Assembly (NCBI GenBank): GCA_014384665.1
Contig: JACNFI010000394.1
Span: 1 to 12,544 of the forward strand
Direction of reading: 5' to 3'
DNA from: Candidatus Cloacimonadota bacterium
GTDB taxonomy: Bacteria; Cloacimonadota; Cloacimonadia; JGIOTU-2
Length of the DNA stretch: 12,544 nucleotides
Under the pieces are notes generated by a model, which was given only the letters and a program-made list of their open reading frames with translations, was not told the DNA's origin and did no database searches. Position numbers and translations under genes: made by a program. Shown here in pieces: positions 6,610-12,544 of this stretch. Numbering within the stretch: the stretch's first letter is position 1; the number at the start of each line of letters is the position of its first letter.

Positions 6610-7944
6610 CTATCCGCTTATATTCAGTTTTTCTACTAATATAGATGGTGCCCCAATAGATGAAAAGTTGAATTTGAGGTTATCACCAATAGTAACAACA
6701 TCTTTTAGTAATTGAAGGAAATTTCCTGAAACTGTAAAATTATGTATAGGATATTTTCTTTGACCATTTTCCCAGAAAAATCCCTGAGCTCCCATAGAGA
6801 AATCCCCAGAAATAGGATTGCAACCGCTGTGCATGCCAGAAAGTTGAACAATTTCAATTGAGTTGGGAAAAACATTATATAAATCATCTGCTCGAGTTGT
6901 TCCATTAGGGATAAATAAATTAGAAGGTGAAACCTCCATTGTACCTTTGTAAGAACGGCTGGCATTACCAGTTGATTTCGTTTTATCTTTTTTTGCAGTA
7001 ATACTATTATGAAGGTATGATTGAAGATTTCCTTCAGAGATTAAATTTGTGCTTTGTGAAGGATATCCCTCATCATCAAAAGGTCTTGTGGAGAAACCAA
7101 TATCAAGCAATGCATCGTCAATAATTGATACAATGTCTTTAGCTATTTTGGTTTTCAATTTTCCTTTAAGTAGAGACCTGCCTTCTTGAACCGATTTTGC
7201 TGAGAATATTCCAGCGAAGGTTGTAAGCAATGTTGCTGCCATTTCATTATTGAAGATTATAGGATATTTGCCTGATTTGATTTCTTTTGCTTCTAAAAGG
7301 TCTAATGCCCTTTTTGCAGATTCATTTCCAATGACTTCAGCATCAATTTGATTAAAATTATGGGAAAATTTGTAGAACATTCCAGATTTAGTTTCTTCCT
7401 TTTCATGTGCCAAACACATTGTATAACCGTAAGTAAGGTTAGATGTATATTCTTTTTGTAGTCCATTTGAATTTGCTATTTTGGTTGTTGTTTTTTCATC
7501 TCCTATTTCTAAATATGGGACATTAATAATTCTTTTATCAAACTTGCGAGCAGTTTTTTCTAATAGTTTTGCTTTATTAATCTTTTCTTTAACAGTTACT
7601 TTTTCAAGTTCTGGATAATAGATGTGTAATTTCTTTTCAATTTCAGGATAATTTTTGAATTCCACCACATCATCTGATTCAATATAGATAGCATTTTCCA
7701 GTGCTTTATTAATTATAGTTTCAAAGGCATCTTTATCTAATTTTTCAGTATATGCATATCCAACAGAATTATTTATGAGGACTCTTACGCCAAGCCCGAT
7801 TGAATCAGCATATTTAAAGCTTTCAACTTCCTGTTTGAATATTTTCACGGAAAAGGAATTAGCTTTTGTTAATAGAATATCTATATCTTTGATATTTCTT
7901 TTTTTTGCAATATTAAATATTTGTTCAAATTCTTTTTCAAACAT
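6610..7944 (-). CDS. tldE: TldE (PmbA), non-metal subunit of the TldD/TldE protease
   Basis: 444 residues, normal for the PmbA/TldE family. In E. coli TldE forms a heterodimer with the zinc subunit TldD; the pair acts on unfolded or modified peptides such as microcin B17 precursor and CcdA. Family features seen: the N-terminal domain with IGLGVRVLINNSVGYAYTEKL, the central region with GKYPIIFNNEMAATLL, and the C-terminal ISGDFSMGAQGFFWENG (GDF at 380-382) with the closing SIGAPSILVEKL. The HExxxH zinc motif of TldD is absent, as expected. It is the second gene of a tldD-tldE pair, 73 bases after tldD, with its own GGAG six to seven bases before the ATG. It is the TldE and not the TldD paralogue because of the missing metal motif. 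Target peptide unknown. Confidence 0.92.
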   Translation of the reverse strand: MFEKEFEQIFNIAKKRNIKDIDILLTKANSFSVKIFKQEVESFKYADSIGLGVRVLINNSVGYAYTEKLDKDAFETIINKALENAIYIESDDVVEFKNYPEIEKKLHIYYPELEKVTVKEKINKAKLLEKTARKFDKRIINVPYLEIGDEKTTTKIANSNGLQKEYTSNLTYGYTMCLAHEKEETKSGMFYKFSHNFNQIDAEVIGNESAKRALDLLEAKEIKSGKYPIIFNNEMAATLLTTFAGIFSAKSVQEGRSLLKGKLKTKIAKDIVSIIDDALLDIGFSTRPFDDEGYPSQSTNLISEGNLQSYLHNSITAKKDKTKSTGNASRSYKGTMEVSPSNLFIPNGTTRADDLYNVFPNSIEIVQLSGMHSGCNPISGDFSMGAQGFFWENGQRKYPIHNFTVSGNFLQLLKDVVTIGDNLKFNFSSIGAPSILVEKLNISG

Positions 7945-7973
7945 TTTTTTCTCCTATAAATTATTTAGTAGTA

Positions 7974-8001
7974 CCTGCTCCTGCCACTGCCAACTGCTAC
8001 T
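7974..8001 (-). repeat. 7-base tandem repeat in the tldD-tldE gap
   Basis: On the plus strand four head-to-tail units read cctgctc, ctgccac, tgccaac and tgctact, a degenerate 7-base period centred on TGCC. They occupy about 40 percent of the 73-base gap between tldD and tldE, upstream of the tldE ribosome binding site. The repeat is GC-richer than its surroundings. Confidence 0.5.
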
Positions 8002-8017
8002 TTTATATCTGGTTAAT

Positions 8018-9400
8018 CTATTTTCTTCCGCCAACAACTATTTCATCAACCTTAATTGGAGGTTCCCCAACACAGGTAGGCACAGTTCCGCTTACTGAAC
8101 CACACATACCTTCAGCAAGGGTTAGGTCTTTTCCGACCATACTGATTTTATTAAGAATTTTTGCTCCATTTCCTATCAGAGTTGCCCCCCGAACTGGTTT
8201 AGTAATTTTTCCATTTTCAATTAGATATCCTTCTGCAACTGCAAAATTGAAGTCTCCGGTGCCTGGCTGAACAGAACCGCCACCCATTTTTTTTGCATAA
8301 ATTCCAAAGTCAATAGAAGAAATCATATCATCAAATTCATCTTTTCCGGGTGCAATATAAGTATTTCTCATTCTGGAGGTAGGAGCGAACTTATATGACT
8401 CCCTTCGCCCACTTCCTGTTGATTTCATCCCGATTTTCATTCCACCCAATCTATCAATCATAAATGACTTTAGGACACCATTTTCAATTAAGATAGTTTT
8501 TTGAGTTGGCTCTCCTTCATCATCAATTGTAGTAGAACCCCATGCATTGGGAATAGTGCCATCATCAAGGGCAGTTATACATTTGTTTGCTATTTGTTCA
8601 CCCATTTTATCTGCAAATACAGAAGCACCTTTAGCAACACTTGTCGTTTCTAATGAATGACCGCAAGCTTCATGAAAGATTACTCCACCAAAACCATTGC
8701 CAATAATAACAGGGAATTTTCCGCTCGGAGCATAATCAGCCAGTACCATTGTTACAGCTTGTTTAGCTGTTTTTTCTCCCAATTCTTCTGGATTTATACT
8801 TTTGAAAAATTCATAACCTTTATGTGCTCCCGGTCCTTCTGAACCTGTCTGCATTTCATTATCTTTACTTGCAATGGATGAGACATAAACTCTTGCATAA
8901 GTTCTGGTGTCACCGGTTATCAAACCATCACTATTGGCAATGTGAATTTTTTGTTCCTTTTCTATATAATTAATATTAACCTGTGAGATAAGATCAGAAT
9001 AACTTCGAGCTGAATTATCAATTTTTCTCAAGAAATTAATTTTGTCAGTTTTTGGAATTGAATCAAAAGGAATCTCAATCTTATGGGGTGATAAAACATC
9101 CTTTTTCCTCAAGTCAATTGCCTTGATATTGCCTTTTCCAATATCTGCATTGCTAACTGCCTCAGCAGCAGAAAGAAGAGATTTCTCAGAAAGTTCATTC
9201 GTGAAAGCATATATTGCTTTTGTTCCATAAAATACTCTTATTCCAGCTCCATATTCATTTCCTTCAATTACTTTTTTTATCTGACTATCTAATAATTGAA
9301 TGGAAGAATTAAATGTATCTTCAATGAAAATTTCAGCAAAATCTGCACCGTTTGAGAGAGCTTTGGCAAGAATTTTTTCTAATAAAGATTTCTTTAACAT
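8018..9400 (-). CDS. tldD: TldD, zinc metalloprotease subunit of TldD/TldE
   Basis: 460 residues, near the usual family length. The zinc motif HEACGH (His243, Glu244, His247) sits in GGVIFHEACGHSLE, and the likely third metal ligand Cys433 lies in LAEGMCGS near the C terminus, matching the known E. coli arrangement of two His and one Cys. Other family hallmarks are YAFTNEL near residue 65, TTIDDEGEPTQKT, TGSGRRESY and GGGSVQPGTGDFNF. The enzyme works as a TldD-TldE heterodimer in which an unfolded peptide is threaded to the metal site. This is the first gene of the pair, so it carries the promoter region, which it shares divergently with queD. GGAGG lies four bases before the ATG. No candidate precursor peptide gene is evident next to it. 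Confidence 0.95.
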   Translation of the reverse strand: MLKKSLLEKILAKALSNGADFAEIFIEDTFNSSIQLLDSQIKKVIEGNEYGAGIRVFYGTKAIYAFTNELSEKSLLSAAEAVSNADIGKGNIKAIDLRKKDVLSPHKIEIPFDSIPKTDKINFLRKIDNSARSYSDLISQVNINYIEKEQKIHIANSDGLITGDTRTYARVYVSSIASKDNEMQTGSEGPGAHKGYEFFKSINPEELGEKTAKQAVTMVLADYAPSGKFPVIIGNGFGGVIFHEACGHSLETTSVAKGASVFADKMGEQIANKCITALDDGTIPNAWGSTTIDDEGEPTQKTILIENGVLKSFMIDRLGGMKIGMKSTGSGRRESYKFAPTSRMRNTYIAPGKDEFDDMISSIDFGIYAKKMGGGSVQPGTGDFNFAVAEGYLIENGKITKPVRGATLIGNGAKILNKISMVGKDLTLAEGMCGSVSGTVPTCVGEPPIKVDEIVVGGRK

Positions 9401-9466
9401 CAGTCCTCCAAATTATGGTTGAATTTTTTTTTATATAATTTAATGTCAAGAAGAATAGTATAAATT

Positions 9467-9495
9467 TTGACAATAAAATTCAATTGTTAATTAAT
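9467..9495 (+). promoter_or_regulatory. Candidate sigma-70-type promoter for queD
   Basis: A perfect TTGACA (9467-9472) is followed after 17 bases by ATTAAT (9490-9495), a 4 of 6 match to TATAAT. Transcription would begin near 9502, giving a very short leader just including the GGAG. The TTGACA also forms the right arm of a 6-bp inverted repeat with TGTCAA at 9444-9449, within the tldD-queD divergent region, so a shared operator is possible. Confidence 0.4.
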
Positions 9496-9504
9496 TTAAC
9501 TTAT

Positions 9505-9508
9505 GGAG
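9505..9508 (+). promoter_or_regulatory. Ribosome binding site that fixes the queD start
   Basis: GGAG lies five bases before the ATG at 9514. A longer in-frame reading from TTG at 9484 would add ten residues with no Shine-Dalgarno sequence and no family match, so the ATG is preferred. Confidence 0.7.
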
Positions 9509-9513
9509 ATAGA

Positions 9514-9885
9514 ATGTTTGTTATAAATATTTACAGTCATTTTAGTGCTGCCCATAGATTAGATGGTTATAATGGTGCTTGTGCAAATATTCATGGTCAT
9601 AATTGGAAAGTGCGTTTATCAGTTGCGTGTATAAAAACTGACTCAATTGGTATGACGATTGATTTTAAGGTTTTGAAAAAGCAGTTTGAAAAGATTCTTT
9701 CCGAGTTTGACCATAAGTATTTGAATGATTTAGAAATTTTTTCAAAACATAATCCAACATCAGAATTTATTGCAAAAATAATATTTGAAAAAGTATCTAC
9801 TCTATTGAATAATTCAAATTTTAAAGTTAAACAAGTTGAAGTGTGGGAATCAGAGAAATATTCTGTGGTGTATAGTCCAGATTAA
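9514..9885 (+). CDS. queD: QueD, 6-carboxy-5,6,7,8-tetrahydropterin synthase
   Basis: 123 residues from the ATG at 9514, the usual QueD size. QueD turns 7,8-dihydroneopterin triphosphate into 6-carboxytetrahydropterin, the second step toward preQ0 and queuosine. The three zinc ligands are His14 (SAAHRL), His27 and His29 (IHGHNW); the catalytic Cys23 lies four residues before His27, as in QueD and unlike classical eukaryotic PTPS spacing. An Asp66-His67 pair (FDHKYLND) matches the catalytic dyad, NPTSE is at 80-84, and Glu112 in VWES is the substrate-binding Glu. No queC, queE or queF lies beside it, so the pathway must be completed elsewhere. It has its own promoter-like element and is followed by a GC-rich palindrome. 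A folate-type or PTPS-III role is less likely because the Cys is kept. Confidence 0.92.
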   Translation: MFVINIYSHFSAAHRLDGYNGACANIHGHNWKVRLSVACIKTDSIGMTIDFKVLKKQFEKILSEFDHKYLNDLEIFSKHNPTSEFIAKIIFEKVSTLLNNSNFKVKQVEVWESEKYSVVYSPD

Positions 9886-9926
9886 ACACACATCCGCCAG
9901 TTGGAGAACAAAGGAGCATGAAAATG

Positions 9927-9966
9927 ACACACCCCCTCCCCGACAAGTCGGGAAGACGGGGTGTGT
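9927..9966. repeat. GC-rich nested palindrome between queD and engB
   Basis: The outer arms acacacccc (9927-9935) and ggggtgtgt (9958-9966) are perfect 9-bp complements. Inside them cccgac (9939-9944) and gtcggg (9947-9952) form a 6-bp stem with a 2-base loop. It is strikingly GC-rich in an AT-rich region. There is no T-run, so it is a poor intrinsic terminator for queD; its form is that of a dispersed REP-like or palindromic element. It sits inside a small frame 9918-9968 (MKMTHPLPDKSGRRGV) that follows an AAAGGAG. Confidence 0.7.
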
Positions 9967-9987
9967 AATCTGCGTGCTATTTAAAGT

Positions 9988-10602
9988 ATGAAAATAATTA
10001 ATTCCAAATTTATTACAAGTGCTTCAAAATTCAGCCAGTTACCCAGAATGAATTTTCCTGAGATTGCTTTTATGGGAAGGTCTAATGTTGGTAAGTCCTC
10101 ATTGATTAATACTCTTTTACAGCGTAAAAATTTGGCACAGATTAGTAAGAAACCCGGTAAAACGAGAACCATAAACCTTTTTAATGTTGAATATATCAAC
10201 TCAGGGAAAAAGAGAAATAATTTGGTTTTTGCTGACCTTCCTGGTTATGGATATGCAAAGGTTTCTGATAAAATGCAGTTAAACTGGAAAAGATTGATTG
10301 AAAATTATTTACAAAAAAGAGAGAATCTTTGTGGAATTGTAATAATTATTGATATTAGACATTCTGCAGATAAGAAAGACATCCAGGCTGTTAAATGGAT
10401 ACGAGAATTTCAAAAATATTTTATTATTGTTGCAACTAAAAGCGACAAATTAAGCCGAGCAAAAGCAAATGATAAGCTTAATTTATTAAACAAGGAGTTC
10501 AATTTTTTGGGTAAAGAGCACCTTATTGGATTTTCAGCGAAAAATTTTTATGGAAAAGATAAAATTATTAAATGGCTTGAAACCACTATAAATAATTATT
10601 AA
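9988..10602 (+). CDS. engB: EngB (YihA/YsxC) ribosome-assembly GTPase
   Basis: 204 residues, standard for the family. EngB is a cytoplasmic GTPase needed for maturation of the large ribosomal subunit. All G motifs are in order: G1 GRSNVGKSS (30-38), G2 region KPGKTRTIN with Thr59/Thr61, G3 DLPGYGYA (83-90, the characteristic EngB form), G4 TKSDK (150-154) and G5 SAK (183-185). The ATG at 9988 gives the normal N terminus (F..SA.....LP..N.PEIAFMGRSN). No Shine-Dalgarno sequence is evident before it; only AAAG two bases upstream, so initiation may rely on an unstructured AT-rich leader or on coupling from upstream. dxs follows after 20 bases, which suggests an engB-dxs-mnmE operon. Confidence 0.96.
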   Translation: MKIINSKFITSASKFSQLPRMNFPEIAFMGRSNVGKSSLINTLLQRKNLAQISKKPGKTRTINLFNVEYINSGKKRNNLVFADLPGYGYAKVSDKMQLNWKRLIENYLQKRENLCGIVIIIDIRHSADKKDIQAVKWIREFQKYFIIVATKSDKLSRAKANDKLNLLNKEFNFLGKEHLIGFSAKNFYGKDKIIKWLETTINNY

Positions 10603-10622
10603 TTTATAATTTTGGAGATATT

Positions 10623-12509
10623 ATGTTAGAAAAGGTTAGGACACCAGATGATGTAAAAAAATTAAATATAAATGAACTAAATGTTTTATGTAAGGATATT
10701 CGCGAGAGAATTATTGATGTAACCTCACGTACTGGTGGTCACTTAGCACCAAGCTTGGGTGTAGTTGAACTCACTGTGGCACTGCTTAAAATATTTGACC
10801 CATTAAAAAATCCGATTGTATGGGATGTTGGGCATCAGTCCTATGCATATAAAATTTTGACTGAAAGAAATAAGCGCTTTGAAACCTTACGACAATACGG
10901 TGGAATCAGCGGATTCAATAATATTTATGAAAGTAAATATGATACCTTTGGAGTTGGTCATAGTAGCACTTCAATCTCAGCTGCTTTAGGTATTTATATT
11001 GGAAAGGAATTAAATAAGAGTCCTGAAAAAGTTGTAGTTGTAATTGGAGATGGAGCTATGACAGCAGGTGAGGCTTTTGAAGGTCTAAATAATACAGGTG
11101 GCTTGAATAAGAATTTAATTATAATTCTTAATGATAATACGATGTCTATTTCCAAAAATGTAGGTGGAATGCATCATTATCTGGCAAATATTCTTACAGG
11201 AAAACGGTATAATAAGCTAAAAAAAGAGGTCTGGGATGCGGTTCAGGCATTACCGAAAATAGTAAGAAATAAAATTGTAACTGGTGTCAGAAGATTGGAA
11301 GAAAGTATCCTTAATATGGTTATTCCAAATAGTCTTTTTGAGGATTTAGGTTTCAAATATATTGGGCCTATAGATGGACACAATATACCAACCCTTGTAA
11401 GGATTTTATCAAATGTAAAACAACATGTAGAAGTGCCTTGTCTTGTTCATATAATTACAAAAAAGGGAAAAGGTTATAATTTTGCAGAGCAAGATGCTAC
11501 AAAATTTCATGGTGTCTCGGCATTTAATAATGAAACAGGGGAGTTAAATAAAACAAAGGCGAAGAGATCAATTCCAACATATTCACAGTATTTTGGTAAA
11601 ATATTAACAAAATTAGCCGAAGAGGATGAGAAGATAGTAGCAATAACTCCTGCAATGACTGATGGAACAGGACTAAGAGAGTTTAGAGATAGATTTCCAA
11701 AGAGATGCTTTGATGTTGGAATTGCAGAGCAACATGCTGTTACTTTTGCTGCGGGCTTGACAATTGAAGGGATTAAACCATTCGTAGCAATCTATTCAAC
11801 TTTTTTGCAAAGAGCTTATGATCAAATTATACATGATGTTGCTTTGCAAAATCTTCCTGTAAGGTTTGCAATTGATAGAAGTGGGCTTGTTGGTGAAGAT
11901 GGACCTACTCATCATGGAGCATTTGATCTTTCATATTTGAGGTGTATCCCGAATATGACAATAATGGCCCCTCGTGATGGAGAAGAGTTGAAAAAAATGT
12001 TAAAGTTTATGGCTGGATATAAAAAGGGTCCTATAGCAGTACGTTATCCCCGCGGAACAATACATAATTATCCGGAACTTCATAATTCAAGAATATATTA
12101 TGGAAAGCCTGAAATAGTTTTTGATGGAGGAGAAATTGCAATAATTACTATAGGCTCAGTTTTTAAAATAGGATATGAAGTATATAATCAATTGAAAGCA
12201 AAAGGAATTGATTCATATTTGATAAATGCTCGGTTTTCAAAACCTGTTGATTCAGAATTATTACAAAATCTTTATGATAATAGAGTAAAATTTATTGCTA
12301 CAATTGAGGAAAATGCAATTAAAGGGGGGTTCGGTTCTGGCATACTTGAACAAGCAAATGAACTTGGTCTGAAATTTAGAATAAAGATGTTCGGAATTCC
12401 AGATAAGTTTATTAATCATGGTAAGATAAGTAAGTTACATAATTTGATTGGATTAGAACCAAAGAATATCTTAAACATTATTTTTAATGAATATGCAAAA
12501 TCAAACTGA
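10623..12509 (+). CDS. dxs: 1-deoxy-D-xylulose-5-phosphate synthase
   Basis: 628 residues, close to the typical 620-640. The enzyme condenses pyruvate and glyceraldehyde 3-phosphate with thiamine diphosphate to form 1-deoxyxylulose 5-phosphate, the entry of the MEP pathway to isoprenoids and also a precursor for thiamine and pyridoxal. Seen: RTGGHLAPSLGVVELT near the start, WDVGHQSYAYK with His71, the thiamine-diphosphate motif GDGAMTAGEAFEGLNN (GDG at 142-144) to NDN (170-172), the catalytic Glu369 in GIAEQHAVTFAAG, and LVGEDGPTHHGAFDLSYLRCIPN in the transketolase pyrimidine domain; a C-terminal transketolase domain completes it. GGAGA lies a few bases before the ATG. It is the middle gene of engB-dxs-mnmE and its 3' end overlaps the mnmE start. 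The MEP, not the mevalonate, route is therefore implied. Confidence 0.97.
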   Translation: MLEKVRTPDDVKKLNINELNVLCKDIRERIIDVTSRTGGHLAPSLGVVELTVALLKIFDPLKNPIVWDVGHQSYAYKILTERNKRFETLRQYGGISGFNNIYESKYDTFGVGHSSTSISAALGIYIGKELNKSPEKVVVVIGDGAMTAGEAFEGLNNTGGLNKNLIIILNDNTMSISKNVGGMHHYLANILTGKRYNKLKKEVWDAVQALPKIVRNKIVTGVRRLEESILNMVIPNSLFEDLGFKYIGPIDGHNIPTLVRILSNVKQHVEVPCLVHIITKKGKGYNFAEQDATKFHGVSAFNNETGELNKTKAKRSIPTYSQYFGKILTKLAEEDEKIVAITPAMTDGTGLREFRDRFPKRCFDVGIAEQHAVTFAAGLTIEGIKPFVAIYSTFLQRAYDQIIHDVALQNLPVRFAIDRSGLVGEDGPTHHGAFDLSYLRCIPNMTIMAPRDGEELKKMLKFMAGYKKGPIAVRYPRGTIHNYPELHNSRIYYGKPEIVFDGGEIAIITIGSVFKIGYEVYNQLKAKGIDSYLINARFSKPVDSELLQNLYDNRVKFIATIEENAIKGGFGSGILEQANELGLKFRIKMFGIPDKFINHGKISKLHNLIGLEPKNILNIIFNEYAKSN

Positions 12510-12544
12510 TACTATAGTTGCTATTTCCACTCCAGCCGGAACTG
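12487..12544 (+). CDS. mnmE: MnmE (TrmE) tRNA modification GTPase, N-terminal fragment (3' partial)
   Basis: A frame opening with ATG at 12487 (or ATG at 12493, two codons on) reads MNMQNQTDTIVAISTPAGT and runs off the window. DTIVAxxTPxG is the N-terminal signature of MnmE, which with MnmG installs the 5-carboxymethylaminomethyl group on wobble uridine of certain tRNAs; the GTPase domain would lie far downstream. The start overlaps the end of dxs by 17-23 bases in another frame, so translational coupling is likely, and no clear Shine-Dalgarno sequence is seen. Only 19 codons are visible, but the motif is distinctive. Confidence 0.8.
   Translation, partial: MNMQNQTDTIVAISTPAGT

Noticed and set aside
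6424..6639. A plus-strand frame across the tldE-nitrilase gap.
   Set aside because: It overlaps both minus-strand genes, encodes no recognisable domain, and most of it is antisense to the nitrilase start.
9457..9462. TATACT on the minus strand as a -10 box for tldD.
   Set aside because: No acceptable -35 at 16-18 bases was found; the best TTGAAT lies 15 bases away, so the tldD promoter is left unassigned.
9484..9513. A longer queD beginning at TTG 9484.
   Set aside because: The ten added residues match nothing in the family, no ribosome binding site precedes the TTG, and GGAG sits five bases before the ATG at 9514.
9401..9513. A preQ1 riboswitch upstream of queD.
   Set aside because: The region is almost pure AT with no C-rich binding pocket or H-type pseudoknot pattern; only promoter-like elements are seen.

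Overview
The window is an AT-rich bacterial chromosome segment carrying two large secreted-protein genes and a block of conserved housekeeping genes. Both secreted proteins end in a sorting domain of the type IX secretion (Por) / FlgD-Ig-like kind, with NxPNPF near its start and YNIKGQ in the middle. With the AT-rich composition, this suggests the Fibrobacteres-Chlorobi-Bacteroidetes group or a neighbouring candidate phylum; the YNIKGQ wording reminds me most of Candidatus Cloacimonadota. That placement is an inference and cannot be proved from this window.

Left part, 1-5707, plus strand: a secreted beta-propeller-like protein whose 5' end lies outside the window; a 170-base spacer with two hairpins and a strong ribosome binding site; then a 1334-residue multidomain secreted protein. 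The latter has a signal peptide, a DNRLRE-like domain, three 97-residue Ig-like modules, a jelly-roll-like domain, a gingipain/caspase-like (clan CD) domain with an apparent His-Cys dyad, and a sorting domain. After it come a long hairpin and the scar of a third such gene: a second copy of the upstream leader sequence joined directly to the last codons of a sorting domain.

Middle, 5708-9400, minus strand: tldD then tldE (the two halves of the TldD/TldE metalloprotease), followed by a nitrilase-superfamily amidohydrolase. All three point the same way and may form one transcription unit, although a weak terminator-like hairpin separates tldE from the nitrilase gene.

Right part, 9467-12544, plus strand: a promoter-like element, queD (queuosine/deazapurine pathway), a GC-rich nested palindrome, then engB (ribosome-assembly GTPase), dxs (first enzyme of the MEP isoprenoid pathway) and the first 19 codons of mnmE (tRNA wobble-uridine modification), whose start overlaps the dxs end. 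The tldD and queD genes diverge from a 113-base intergenic region.

The most unusual content is the uncharacterised clan-CD-like secreted protein, the deletion scar of its neighbour with a duplicated leader, and several short-period (7- and 9-base) repeats or palindromes placed inside a coding sorting domain and in two intergenic gaps. No tRNA, rRNA, CRISPR array, transposase or known riboswitch was seen.
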